Origin: RGIG6374 sp045600965
Lineage (GTDB): Bacteria; Bacteroidota; Bacteroidia; Bacteroidales; UBA932
Direction: 5' to 3'
DNA length: 64,000 nucleotides
Assembly (NCBI GenBank): GCA_045600965.1
Contig: JAZRYW010000043.1
Location: 1-64,000, forward strand
A model generated the notes under the pieces. That model was not told where the DNA came from. It did not search any database and was given only the letters and a program-made list of their open reading frames with translations. A program made the position numbers and the translations under genes. Positions 24,790 to 32,965 of the stretch are shown here, piece by piece (positions within the stretch are counted from its first letter, which is position 1; every line of letters begins with the position of its first letter).

Positions 24790-25671
24790 CTAAAGGATGT
24801 TCAGGCTCTGTTCCTTGATTTTTTCGAGTTCGTCCTTCATCATCGTGACGTATTTCTGGATGCCTGAATGGTTGGCCTTTGAACCGGTGGTGTTGATCTC
24901 GCGGCCCATTTCCTGTGCGATGAATCCGAGTTTGCGGCCGCTTTCGGGTGTCTCGAGGGTTTCGAGGCAGTAGGCGCAGTGCTGGCGCAGGCGGACGCGC
25001 TCCTCGTTGATGTCGAGTTTCTCTATGTAGAATATCATCTCCTGCTCGAGACGGGCGGGGTCGGGATCGAGCTTGAGCTCGTTGAAACGGGCGAGTATCT
25101 TCGCGCGCATCGCCTCGGTGCGCTCCGCTTCCAGGGATTCGATGGCTCTGGAGCATTCGAGTATGCTTTCCACCTTCGCGCACACGTCGGCCTTCAGGAC
25201 GGCGCCTTCCCTGATGCGGAACGCGTCTATGTTATCCAGGGCTTCGTCGATGGCCCTGTCCACCAGGGGCCAGTTCTCATCGGTGATGATTTCTCCGCGG
25301 GGGGAGTCGATCACGTCGGGCATACGGAGTATGGTGGAGAGAAGTTCGTCGCTGCATCCCTCAGGGCCGGAAGCGTTCAGGTTGTTCCTTATCCCTCTGA
25401 TCTGTTCCCAGTAACCGTTCACCAGGCCGGCGTTGATCTGCCTGGAGACCTCGCTGGAATTGGCCTCCCAGGTGATGAACATATCGATTGTGCCTCGCTG
25501 AAGCTTGTCGGCCATCTTCTTGCGGACATAAAGGTCCCTGTCCTTGGGAATGAGCTGCGACTTGATGCTTATGTCGGCATTCCTGCCGTTGAGCGAGCGT
25601 ATCTCGATGGTCAGTTTTCCATTTTCGAGAAGGGCCTCGGACCTGCCGTAGCCCGTCATTGACTTTACCAT
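24790..25671 (-). CDS. yicC: YicC family protein (probable endoribonuclease)
   Basis: The 293-residue protein begins MVKSMTGYGRSEAL, the near-invariant start of the family, and ends with GREINTTGSKANHSGIQKYV, another hallmark. The middle carries the YicC N-terminal and DUF1732 domains, mostly helical, with ARLEQEMIFYIEKLDINEE. E. coli YicC has been described as an RNA endonuclease or RNA-binding adaptor that affects small-RNA decay, and the role here is inferred from that. It diverges from glnS, sharing a 71-base upstream region. Confidence 0.92.
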   Translation of the reverse strand: MVKSMTGYGRSEALLENGKLTIEIRSLNGRNADISIKSQLIPKDRDLYVRKKMADKLQRGTIDMFITWEANSSEVSRQINAGLVNGYWEQIRGIRNNLNASGPEGCSDELLSTILRMPDVIDSPRGEIITDENWPLVDRAIDEALDNIDAFRIREGAVLKADVCAKVESILECSRAIESLEAERTEAMRAKILARFNELKLDPDPARLEQEMIFYIEKLDINEERVRLRQHCAYCLETLETPESGRKLGFIAQEMGREINTTGSKANHSGIQKYVTMMKDELEKIKEQSLNIL

Positions 25672-25713
25672 AATTTTCTTCCGGTTTGAGTCGCGAATTT
25701 ACCCCGTTTTTAC

Positions 25714-25721
25714 TATTTTTG
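25714..25721 (+). promoter_or_regulatory. -7 element of the glnS promoter
   Basis: TATTTTTG matches TAnnTTTG and is 22 bases before the glnS start at 25743. A TTTG at 25685-25688 is 25 bases upstream, longer than the usual spacing. Confidence 0.5.
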
Positions 25722-25742
25722 CAAGATGTAAGCATCAATACA

Positions 25743-27416
25743 ATGGAAGAAAACAAGAATACCGCCTCGGAAGAGCGCACACTCAATTTCCTCGAAGAGA
25801 TAATCGAATCTGACCTTGCCGGCGGCAAGTACAGCAGCATAATCACCCGATTCCCTCCGGAACCGAACGGCTACCTCCATCTGGGCCACGCCAAGAGCCT
25901 CTGCATCAATTTCGGACTGGCTCAGAAATATGGCGGAAAGACCAATCTCAGGTACGATGACACGAACCCCACCAAGGAGGACACCGAATACGTCGACGCC
26001 ATCAAGGAAGACATCAAGTGGCTCGGCTTCCAGTGGGCGGAGGAGCGCTATGCATCCGACTATTTCGACCAGCTCTACCGGTGGGCTGAGATGATGATAG
26101 AGAAGGGGCAGGCCTATGTGGACGACCAGACACAGGAGGAGATGCGCCTCAATCGCGGTACCGTCGAGACTCCCGGCAAGGACAGCCCCTGGAGGAACCG
26201 CACACCCGAGGAGAACCTGCGTCTCTTCCGCGAGATGCGTGACGGCAAGTATGCCGACGGCGAGAAGGTGCTCCGCGCGAAGATAGATATGGCGCACCCC
26301 AATATGATGTTCCGCGACCCTATCCTCTACCGCATCAAGCACGCCTCGCATCACCGCACCGGTGACAAGTGGTGCATATATCCGATGTACGACTACACCC
26401 ACGGCCAGTGCGACTCCATAGAACATATCACACATTCGATATGCACTCTCGAATTCGACGTGCACCGTCCCCTCTACGACTGGTTCATCGAGACCCTCGG
26501 CATCTATCCGAGCCATCAGTATGAATTCGCCCGCCTCAATCTGACGTACACCCTTATGAGCAAGAGAAAGCTCCTCGAACTCGTGCAGAAGGGTCTTGTC
26601 GCAGGATGGGACGATCCACGTATGCCAACGCTCTGCGGTGTGCGCCGTCGCGGCTACACTCCCGAGGCCCTTAAGATGTTCTGCGACAAGATAGGCGTCT
26701 CGAAGCGTGACCAGCTTATGGATATCGGCCTTCTGGAATGGTGTGTCCGTCAGGACCTCAATGCCCGCTCCAACAGGTATATGGTGGTTCAGGACAATCC
26801 CATAAAGGTCACGATCACCAATTGGGAGAGCGGCCGTGTGGAATGGTTCGACTGTCCGCTCAACCCCGCCGAGGCAGATGGCGCGACGCGCCGCGTGCCT
26901 TTCACCGGAGAGCTTCTCATTGACCGCGCGGACTTTATGGAGGATGCTCCCAAGAAGTATTTCCGTCTGAAACCTGACGGTGAAGTGCGCCTCAAATATA
27001 CATACATCATCAAGTGCAACGAGGTTGTCAAGGATGCCGAAGGCAACGTAATCGAACTCAAATGCACCTATGACCCTCAGACCCACCCTCAGACCGGTGT
27101 GTGGCGTTCCGTCAAGGGCACCATCCACTGGGTGAGTCCCGCGCACGCCGTCAAGGTGGAATGCCGCAACTACGACAGGCTCTTCACCGAAGCCGATATG
27201 GGTTCAATTCCCGAGGACAGGGACTACAAGGAATATCTCAATCCACAAAGCCTGACCGTGGCTGAAGGCTGGGCCGAACCCGCGCTCGCCTCTGACACCG
27301 GCGCCCTGGCAGTGCAGTTCGAGAGGGTAGGCTACTACTTCAAGGATCCCGATTCCACTGGCGACCACCTCATTATGAACAAGACCACCGGCCTCAAGGA
27401 CGGTTTCAAACTATAA
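25743..27416 (+). CDS. glnS: Glutaminyl-tRNA synthetase
   Basis: The 557-residue class I synthetase charges tRNA-Gln. It has RFPPEPNGYLHLGHAKS (the HIGH region), the subclass motif LRYDDTNPTKEDTEYVDAI, the KMSKS-equivalent LMSKRKLLELV and the two C-terminal beta-barrel anticodon domains. I start at the ATG at 25743 (MEENKNTASEERTLNF); 19 upstream in-frame codons would overlap the promoter. Its presence, without gatCAB here, suggests direct glutaminylation. A tRNA gene follows 70 bases downstream. Confidence 0.95.
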   Translation: MEENKNTASEERTLNFLEEIIESDLAGGKYSSIITRFPPEPNGYLHLGHAKSLCINFGLAQKYGGKTNLRYDDTNPTKEDTEYVDAIKEDIKWLGFQWAEERYASDYFDQLYRWAEMMIEKGQAYVDDQTQEEMRLNRGTVETPGKDSPWRNRTPEENLRLFREMRDGKYADGEKVLRAKIDMAHPNMMFRDPILYRIKHASHHRTGDKWCIYPMYDYTHGQCDSIEHITHSICTLEFDVHRPLYDWFIETLGIYPSHQYEFARLNLTYTLMSKRKLLELVQKGLVAGWDDPRMPTLCGVRRRGYTPEALKMFCDKIGVSKRDQLMDIGLLEWCVRQDLNARSNRYMVVQDNPIKVTITNWESGRVEWFDCPLNPAEADGATRRVPFTGELLIDRADFMEDAPKKYFRLKPDGEVRLKYTYIIKCNEVVKDAEGNVIELKCTYDPQTHPQTGVWRSVKGTIHWVSPAHAVKVECRNYDRLFTEADMGSIPEDRDYKEYLNPQSLTVAEGWAEPALASDTGALAVQFERVGYYFKDPDSTGDHLIMNKTTGLKDGFKL

Positions 27417-27468
27417 AAAGACTTGAGTAAAAAAAGTGGAATAATTTTTCACTTGTATCTTTTTTTAC

Positions 27469-27476
27469 TATATTTG
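27469..27476 (+). promoter_or_regulatory. -7 element of the tRNA-Pro promoter
   Basis: TATATTTG lies 10 bases before the tRNA, which fits transcription starting very close to the mature 5' end. The expected upstream TTTG is degenerate (TTTT at 27444-27447, 21 bases away). Confidence 0.55.
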
Positions 27477-27486
27477 CACCCGCTTT

Positions 27487-27560
27487 CGGGATGTGGCGCA
27501 GTTGGTTAGCGCACCACGTTAGGGACGTGGGGGTCGTCTGTTCGAGTCAGATCATCCCGA
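27487..27560 (+). tRNA. tRNA-Pro with anticodon AGG
   Basis: A full cloverleaf can be drawn: acceptor CGGGATG with CATCCCG and discriminator A; D-stem GCGC/GCGC; anticodon stem CCACG/CGTGG; loop TTAGGGA; five-base variable loop; T-stem GTCTG/CAGAT with loop TTCGAGT. The start with C1 and the G37 after the anticodon suit proline tRNA. The anticodon reads AGG, so A34 would have to be handled as A or inosine; bacterial proline tRNAs normally have G, U or C there. CCA is not encoded. It is one gene, not part of a tRNA cluster. Confidence 0.9.
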
Positions 27561-27563
27561 CAG

Positions 27564-27612
27564 GAGGGTGACCAAACAGTCCATCAGGGCTTGGAGGTCA
27601 TCCTCTTTTTTT
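27564..27612 (+). terminator. Terminator of tRNA-Pro, member of a shared terminator family
   Basis: GAGGGTGACC (27564-27573) pairs with GGTCATCCTC (27596-27605), with one G-T pair, and seven T follow. The right arm with its flank, CTTGGAGGTCATCCTCT, recurs identically in the rpmE2 terminator on the minus strand at 53209-53260. Confidence 0.85.
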
Positions 27613-27725
27613 GTTGCTGTTTCCTGCTGCCAGGCAGCTCGGAACTTTCTCAAATTTACAAGTCGCTCCCAAATTCACAAATTCATTATTAATATCACAG
27701 AAAAGATTCACGAATTAACAAATCG

Positions 27726-27758
27726 TTTGGAAATGAGCCTGCCCTTGCCTTACCTTTG
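27726..27758 (+). promoter_or_regulatory. Strong promoter-like sequence in a gene-free region
   Basis: TTTG at 27726-27729, 21 bases, TACCTTTG at 27751-27758: a full match to the Bacteroidota promoter pattern. The next reading frame starts only at 27929, about 165 bases past the implied start, which suggests either a long leader or a separate small RNA. Confidence 0.65.
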
Positions 27759-27764
27759 CAATGT

Positions 27765-27917
27765 GATTCACATATAGAGGCCGTCAGACCGTTGGAAAAG
27801 TCCCTTCCCTGAGGACGGGATTCAGAGATGGGGACAAAATAAGAAAGTGCGGTGGGGAAAGTTTCGCAAGTCTTCACTTCACTTTGATTATCAACAATAT
27901 AAATACTTGCGAAACTT
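27765..27917 (+). ncRNA. Candidate structured noncoding RNA or leader
   Basis: The 27561-27928 gap is the longest gene-free stretch in the window. From the promoter at 27726-27758, the transcript would carry GTCCC pairing with GGGAC around an inner TCCC-TGAGGAC-GGGA hairpin (27809-27838 region), and it ends in a 13-bp perfect stem at 27859-27917. It does not contain a credible open frame. I cannot assign it to a known class; the stem-internal-loop shape makes a 6S-like RNA one option among several. It may instead be the leader of the gene at 27929. Confidence 0.35.
27859..27917 (+). repeat. Dispersed inverted repeat, family C, copy 2 (intact)
   Basis: AAGTTTCGCAAGT and ACTTGCGAAACTT are a perfect 13-bp inverted pair around 33 bases. 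The interior CACTTCACTTTGATTATCAA corresponds closely to copy 1 at 10412-10485, whose arms have a different sequence. Both copies stand upstream of an exported hypothetical protein gene. Confidence 0.75.
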
Positions 27918-27928
27918 GAGTTATCGAT

Positions 27929-28849
27929 ATGAAGACAGGAACAAAAATCACCATCGCGGCGCTTGCGGGTTTCGCAGCAGGATGTGCCTGCGTATGGCTA
28001 GCCAAGGATTTGGAATTTTCACAGGAATTTACAAAAGGAGACATCTCCCGTTTCCGCAGCGAAGCGGTCAACCCCGGAATAGCGCAGCTCGAGGAAAAAA
28101 TGAAGAAGGACCCCGAGGAATTCCGCAGGACGGTGGAATCGGTGACGATGCTCAGTTCCCGCATCGTCGAGTTCGATGAACTTGTCAATCTTGCATCCGC
28201 TGCAATAGCTCTCGTGCCTCAGATGGATATATACCGCAGCAGTTTCGACAACATAAGGACCCTGGCCGCGAATGCAAGGGCAAACGGCAGTCTTGCTCTC
28301 GAGGCTGTGGAGGCCGTGGCAAACGGCACCGCTACGGACATCGACTATGAAAGCGCCGTCAGCAATCTTTCTCTGGCATATATGATGGTTGACAGACGCA
28401 CGGACGTTGCAAAGAGGTTTGTCGTGGGAGTGGATGACTTCCTCCGAAACAGAAATGTGGAAGACTATCAGACACTTGCGCTTGCACGTGACCTCTGGGC
28501 CGACTTCTGCATAGGCTCGGCCTTGCTCGGCGAAGATTCCGAAGAACTGAAATTCTGGAAGGGCAGCGCCAATCTCCTCGACTCCGATTTCGCCTTTGTA
28601 TTTTCGGACGGCAGATCCGCCGCAGGTCTCGAGCAGTATGATTTCTCCTCCCTCAAGGACTGTTTCGCCACCGACTGCGCAATAGGTTTGGTTCAGGATC
28701 CCTCCTCACTCGAGAAATACGGCATCCGGAGCGAACCTTTCAAGTATGCAAGGACGTATTCGTCTTTTGGTGACGGTTCTGACAAGTTTACCGGCAATCC
28801 TCCGTTCGAACTGGCAATGAACGTGCTGGGGCTGTCTCACCCCCTGTAA
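27929..28849 (+). CDS. Hypothetical exported protein, paralogue of the next gene
   Basis: The 306-residue protein has an N-terminal hydrophobic segment with a lipobox-like GFAAGCACVW (Cys about 19-21), then an all-helical mature part. It contains SFDNIRTLAANARANGSLAL (near residue 105), which aligns with PFDNIRDKSASDCIREHYED… and RSNGDLAY in the next protein. I do not recognise a named family. The similarity is short but collinear, so the two genes look like an old tandem duplication. A structured region lies directly upstream. Confidence 0.78.
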   Translation: MKTGTKITIAALAGFAAGCACVWLAKDLEFSQEFTKGDISRFRSEAVNPGIAQLEEKMKKDPEEFRRTVESVTMLSSRIVEFDELVNLASAAIALVPQMDIYRSSFDNIRTLAANARANGSLALEAVEAVANGTATDIDYESAVSNLSLAYMMVDRRTDVAKRFVVGVDDFLRNRNVEDYQTLALARDLWADFCIGSALLGEDSEELKFWKGSANLLDSDFAFVFSDGRSAAGLEQYDFSSLKDCFATDCAIGLVQDPSSLEKYGIRSEPFKYARTYSSFGDGSDKFTGNPPFELAMNVLGLSHPL

Positions 28850-28886
28850 GGAGAGCCGCCGTAAATCTGCTATAATAAATTTGACA

Positions 28887-29723
28887 ATGAGTAAACATTC
28901 CCATCTTATCCTCCTGGCGGCATCAGCCGTAGCGCTTTTCAACTTCGTTTCTTGCCGCAATGCCGGCAAGACTGATTCGCAGAAGCCTTCTGAACAGGAT
29001 TCAACCAAAGTTGAACTTGCCCAGGAGGTTCTTTCATATATCGATTCGCTGGCCGGATTCTACGCCGCCACTGCCGAAAATTATGAGCAATCCGCCCCTG
29101 CATTCACAGCAGGACTGACTGACAGGGAAAAAATGGTGAAACCCGAATATCTGCTGGATCCGAGAATGGCCAATCAGCTCATCACACGTAATCAGAAGAT
29201 CAATGCCCTGGCCATACTCATCACCGAGCGTCCCATAAGACTGGCATACGGCCTTCCCGTCGATGCAACTGACGAGGCTATGGCAAAACTCGCCGCAGAC
29301 CTCCACCATTCCGTTCCTTTCGACAATATCAGGGACAAGAGCGCTTCGGATTGCATAAGGGAGCATTATGAGGACTGCCGCTCCAACGGTGACCTTGCAT
29401 ATTTCTGGAAATTCACGTTTGCGCTGCAGTGCAACCTGATTTATCTGATTTCCGAGAACTGCGACCGCTTTTTCGACAATGTTACCGACGAGCAGTACGA
29501 CATCTTCTTCCAGCGCTGGGCCTCCACCCTGAAGGCCGCAAAGCTTATTGCCGAATATGATTCCGAGATGGCCGGGATGATGGATATCTACGACAAGTAC
29601 AGCTTCATCCACAACGATGAGGCTCTGGCCGGGGAACGCTACGGAACCCGCAGCGCGGCGCGTGAAAACACGGCCAAGCGCAGGGACGCCTTTGAGCACC
29701 GCCGTTCGGAGATGCTTCGCTGA
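28887..29723 (+). CDS. Hypothetical lipoprotein, paralogue of the previous gene
   Basis: The 278-residue product begins MSKHSHLILLAASAVALFNF, with a lipobox ending VSCRN (Cys about 23). The mature part is helical: a Ser/Asp-rich linker, the FDNIR motif near residue 149, and an aromatic-rich stretch around NLIYLISENCDRFFDNV. A TTG codon at 28881 is in frame, but the ATG at 28887 gives the cleaner signal. It ends 8 bases before recG. Function is unknown; localisation to a membrane face is inferred from the signal. Confidence 0.8.
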   Translation: MSKHSHLILLAASAVALFNFVSCRNAGKTDSQKPSEQDSTKVELAQEVLSYIDSLAGFYAATAENYEQSAPAFTAGLTDREKMVKPEYLLDPRMANQLITRNQKINALAILITERPIRLAYGLPVDATDEAMAKLAADLHHSVPFDNIRDKSASDCIREHYEDCRSNGDLAYFWKFTFALQCNLIYLISENCDRFFDNVTDEQYDIFFQRWASTLKAAKLIAEYDSEMAGMMDIYDKYSFIHNDEALAGERYGTRSAARENTAKRRDAFEHRRSEMLR

Positions 29724-29731
29724 AACTGAAT

Positions 29732-31831
29732 ATGAGCGACATACTGCAGAACGACATAAAGTATCTCCCGGGGGTGGGACCTGCGAGAGCTCAGCTCCTC
29801 CAAAGGGAACTGGGCATTGCCACCTTCGGCGACCTGCTGCATTTCTTTCCGTTCCGCTATGTCGACCGAAGCCGTTTCTACTCGATCGGGGAGATAGACT
29901 CCACATCGTCCTACGTTCAGGTGCGTGGGCGCATACTCCGCTTCAGCATCACCGGCGAGGGTAAGGCGAAACGCCTCATAGCCGTGTTCACCGACGGTGT
30001 GGACACTGTCGATCTGGTATTCTTCAAGGGCATCAAATGGATTTCCGAGAAACTCCGTCCCAACGCCGAATATGTCATCTTCGGAAAGCCTTCAGTTTTT
30101 CAGGACCGGTTCAATTTCGTTCATCCGGAAATAGAGCCCGCCACCACGCAGCAGAATGCTCCTTCGTCTATGGTGGGCATTTATCCCAGCACTGAAAAAC
30201 TTCAGAACGGGGGCATCTCGCAGAAGGTTATGGCCAAACTCGAGAAATCCCTGCTCGATGCAGTCCTTCCCGGACTGGAGGAGACACTTCCCCGCTATAT
30301 TATTGAAAGCAACCGCCTTTGCGACAACCGCACCGCGTTTCTCAACATACATTTCCCCCAGGACCAGAAGCTGCTTTCGCAGGCTCAGCAGAGACTCAAG
30401 TTCGAGGAACTCTTCCTGCTTGAGCTTCGCCTTCTCAGGCAGAAGCACGTCAGAATGCGCGGGAACAAAGGGATATCGATGCCCAAGGTGGGGGCGAAGT
30501 TCAACGCCGTGTTCGCAAACATCCCATTTGAACTCACGGGAGCCCAGAAACGTGTCATCAAGGAGTTCCGCGCCGATATGATGTCGGGACGGCAGATGAA
30601 CCGGCTCCTGCAGGGTGACGTGGGCAGCGGCAAGACGATGGTGGCTCTTCTGACGGCCATCCTGGCCGCTGACAACGGCTATCAGGCCTGCATAATGGCG
30701 CCTACGGAAGTGCTTGCCAACCAGCACTACAACGGAGTGCAGAAGCTCATCGCCGGCACGGGGGTGAGCGTTGCCCTTCTTACCGGCAGCACGAAGGCCG
30801 AGCAGCGCAGGAAGATTCACAAGCATCTGGAGGACGGCTCAATTGACATAATCTTCGGCACCCACGCCCTTATAGAGAAGGATGTGGTCTTCCGCAACCT
30901 GGGCCTTGCTGTCATTGACGAGCAGCACCGTTTCGGCGTTGAGCAGCGCTCCCGTCTGTGGTCGAAATCGCAACAGCTGCCGCACATACTCGTGATGACG
31001 GCGACGCCGATTCCCCGCACTCTGGCAATGACTCTCTACGGTGACCTTGACGTGTCCGTGCTCGACGAACTGCCTCCGGGACGCAAGCCCATCAACACGA
31101 TACACATCACGGAGAACCGGCGCGGCGACCTTTTCAACTTTATGCGCAGGGAGATTGCCGCAGGAAGGCAGGTCTTTGTGGTGTATCCCCTCATCAAGGA
31201 GTCCGAGAAGATGGACTACAAGAACCTGGAGGAGGGATATGACATCATACGCGAGGCTTTCCCCGCTCCGGAGTACCGCACTGCGGTGGTCCACGGGCAG
31301 CAGAAGGCCGAGGACAGGAAAGTGGATATGGACCTGTTCGTCAGCGGCAGGGCGCACATACTCGTCGCCACTTCAGTGATAGAGGTGGGGGTGGATGTCC
31401 CCAACGCTTCGGTGATGGTCATCGAAAGCGCCGAGCGTTTCGGCCTTTCACAGCTGCATCAGCTTCGCGGAAGAGTGGGCAGGGGCGGTGAGAAGTCCTA
31501 CTGCATCCTTATGACCGGTTATAAGATGTCCAAGGAGTCGCAGCAGCGTATCGAACTGATGTGCAGCACCCAGGACGGGTTCCTACTGGCCGAGGCCGAT
31601 ATGCGTATGCGCGGCCCGGGTGACCTGCAGGGCACCCAGCAGAGCGGCCTGCCCATAGACCTTCATATAGCCAATCTCGGCAAGGACAGCCCTCTTCTTG
31701 AAAAGGCCCGTGATTTCGCGTCGAAAGTGCTTGACTCCGATCCTGCCCTGGAGCATTCCGAAAACGCTCTGCTCGCCAGGAGGATGCGCGAGGACGGGAC
31801 TTCGCTCGAAGATTTTTCCCGGATATCGTGA
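29732..31831 (+). CDS. recG: ATP-dependent DNA helicase RecG
   Basis: The 699-residue enzyme reverses stalled replication forks and migrates branched DNA. The N-terminal wedge OB-fold is at about residues 50-150 (RFYSIGEIDS, YVQVRGRILRFS). The helicase core has LLQGDVGSGKTMVAL (Walker A), MAPTEVLANQHY, VIDEQHRFGVEQR (Walker B, DEQH) and VMTATPIPRTLAMT. The late TSVIEVGVDVPNAS and QLRGRVGRG complete it. Length and order are normal. The stop overlaps the GTG start of mtgA. Confidence 0.95.
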   Translation: MSDILQNDIKYLPGVGPARAQLLQRELGIATFGDLLHFFPFRYVDRSRFYSIGEIDSTSSYVQVRGRILRFSITGEGKAKRLIAVFTDGVDTVDLVFFKGIKWISEKLRPNAEYVIFGKPSVFQDRFNFVHPEIEPATTQQNAPSSMVGIYPSTEKLQNGGISQKVMAKLEKSLLDAVLPGLEETLPRYIIESNRLCDNRTAFLNIHFPQDQKLLSQAQQRLKFEELFLLELRLLRQKHVRMRGNKGISMPKVGAKFNAVFANIPFELTGAQKRVIKEFRADMMSGRQMNRLLQGDVGSGKTMVALLTAILAADNGYQACIMAPTEVLANQHYNGVQKLIAGTGVSVALLTGSTKAEQRRKIHKHLEDGSIDIIFGTHALIEKDVVFRNLGLAVIDEQHRFGVEQRSRLWSKSQQLPHILVMTATPIPRTLAMTLYGDLDVSVLDELPPGRKPINTIHITENRRGDLFNFMRREIAAGRQVFVVYPLIKESEKMDYKNLEEGYDIIREAFPAPEYRTAVVHGQQKAEDRKVDMDLFVSGRAHILVATSVIEVGVDVPNASVMVIESAERFGLSQLHQLRGRVGRGGEKSYCILMTGYKMSKESQQRIELMCSTQDGFLLAEADMRMRGPGDLQGTQQSGLPIDLHIANLGKDSPLLEKARDFASKVLDSDPALEHSENALLARRMREDGTSLEDFSRIS

Positions 31832-32514
31832 AACACAGGTTTTCCATACTGCTCCTCCTCCCTCTGGCCTTCATCCTCTACAGCCTTGTAGCTGTGACCG
31901 TGACCAGGTGGATGCCGGTGTATGTCACTCCGCTTATGGTGGAGCGGAGCATAGCGCACCGCTCGGATGACAGTTTCCATACGCGTCACAAATGGGTGCC
32001 TCTGGAAAGGATATCCCCTGAAATGGCAAAGGCCGTGATAGCCAGCGAGGACAACCGTTTTGAAAGTCATCACGGATTCGATTTCGACGAATTGCGCAAG
32101 ATGGCCGACGAGCACCGCACCAAGGGAAAGAGGATACGCGGGTGCAGCACCATATCGCAGCAGACAGCAAAGAACTGTTTTACTTTCTGCACCGACACCT
32201 GGGCCCGCAAGGCGTTGGAGGTTTGGTGGACTTTCCTTATCGAAAGGATATGGGGCAAGGAGAGGATAATGGAGGTCTATCTCAATGTGGCTGAGATGGG
32301 AGTGGGGGTCTATGGAGCCGAAGCGGCGGCCAACGTCCACTTCAACTGCACTGCAAAAGAGTTGAACCGCCGTCAGTGCGCGCTGATAGCCGCCTGCCTG
32401 CCGAATCCACTCAAGCGCGACCCTGCTCATCCAACAGCCTATCTCGAGAAACGCCAGCGGCAGATTATCTCCCTGGAGAGGAATCTTTCCTATCCCGACT
32501 GGATAGATGAATGA
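31828..32514 (+). CDS. mtgA: Monofunctional peptidoglycan transglycosylase
   Basis: The 228-residue inner-membrane enzyme polymerises lipid II into glycan strands. It begins with a membrane anchor (residues 5-26) and has the GT51 signature: AVIASEDNRFESHHGFD (catalytic Glu), RIRGCSTISQQTAKNCF, RKALEVWWTFLIERIWGKE and YLNVAEMGVGVYGAEAA. The GTG start at 31828 overlaps the recG stop (GTGA). The usual GGSTISQQ is RGCSTISQQ here, a small variation. There is no transpeptidase domain, hence monofunctional. Confidence 0.92.
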   Translation: MKHRFSILLLLPLAFILYSLVAVTVTRWMPVYVTPLMVERSIAHRSDDSFHTRHKWVPLERISPEMAKAVIASEDNRFESHHGFDFDELRKMADEHRTKGKRIRGCSTISQQTAKNCFTFCTDTWARKALEVWWTFLIERIWGKERIMEVYLNVAEMGVGVYGAEAAANVHFNCTAKELNRRQCALIAACLPNPLKRDPAHPTAYLEKRQRQIISLERNLSYPDWIDE

Positions 32515-32574
32515 GCGATATTGTACTGTTTTTGTAAATGATAAATATCACGCCCCCGGCTATCGACTGACGGC

Positions 32575-32865
32575 TCAGGATTTAAGCCTGTCGCCGAACT
32601 CCATGCTCTGCTGCTCCTCCGGCGGACCTATCATATCATCCACAAGCGCATAAGCCTCGCTGATGAGGTCTTCGGCGTGTGAGACCTGCTCCCTTTCGGT
32701 GGGGTCGTCTATTGCGGAGGCATCCGCCGGCAGGGAGGACTCTATCTCGCCGACGCGGTCCTCTATCGAACAGATGGTGTCACCCGTCTTGAGCAGGGTT
32801 TCCTTTATGTGCCTCAACTGGTTCACTGCATCCTGCAGCAGCGCTATTCTGGTGGAGTAATCCAT
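32575..32865 (-). CDS. Small hypothetical helical protein
   Basis: The 96-residue product from the ATG at 32865 starts MDYSTRIALLQDAVNQLRHI and is predicted to be helical and acidic, with heptad-like spacing over residues 1-45. No family is recognised. An upstream in-frame ATG would extend it by 11 residues into a TAACTTTG promoter element at 32886-32893, so I prefer 32865. It is a single minus-strand gene between mtgA and pgi, and its good promoter and clean frame support it as real. Confidence 0.68.
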   Translation of the reverse strand: MDYSTRIALLQDAVNQLRHIKETLLKTGDTICSIEDRVGEIESSLPADASAIDDPTEREQVSHAEDLISEAYALVDDMIGPPEEQQSMEFGDRLKS

Positions 32866-32885
32866 ATATCTTCCTTTTTCCGGGG

Positions 32886-32893
32886 CAAAGTTA
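32886..32893 (-). promoter_or_regulatory. -7 element of the small helical protein gene
   Basis: The minus strand reads TAACTTTG, a match to TAnnTTTG about 20 bases before the start codon. No matching TTTG is seen at the usual distance. Confidence 0.45.
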
Positions 32894-32905
32894 TTCAATT
32901 TTGAT

Positions 32906-32913
32906 TATTTTTG
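32906..32913 (+). promoter_or_regulatory. -7 element of the pgi promoter
   Basis: TATTTTTG matches TAnnTTTG and would give a leader of about 45 bases before pgi. It is divergent from the element at 32886-32893. Confidence 0.45.
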
Positions 32914-32965
32914 TTTTAAGAATTACTTGAGTTGAGTAAATACCTGTTTTGAAATCCATTTTGTT

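Noticed and set aside
25713..27146. 477-residue minus-strand open frame
   Set aside because: It lies opposite glnS, has no recognisable domain, and results from the C-ending codon bias of the plus-strand gene.
32936..32960. ACCTGTTTTGAAATC before pgi resembles the arm of the family A repeat
   Set aside because: Only one partial arm with no matching partner or core nearby, so a chance match is likely.
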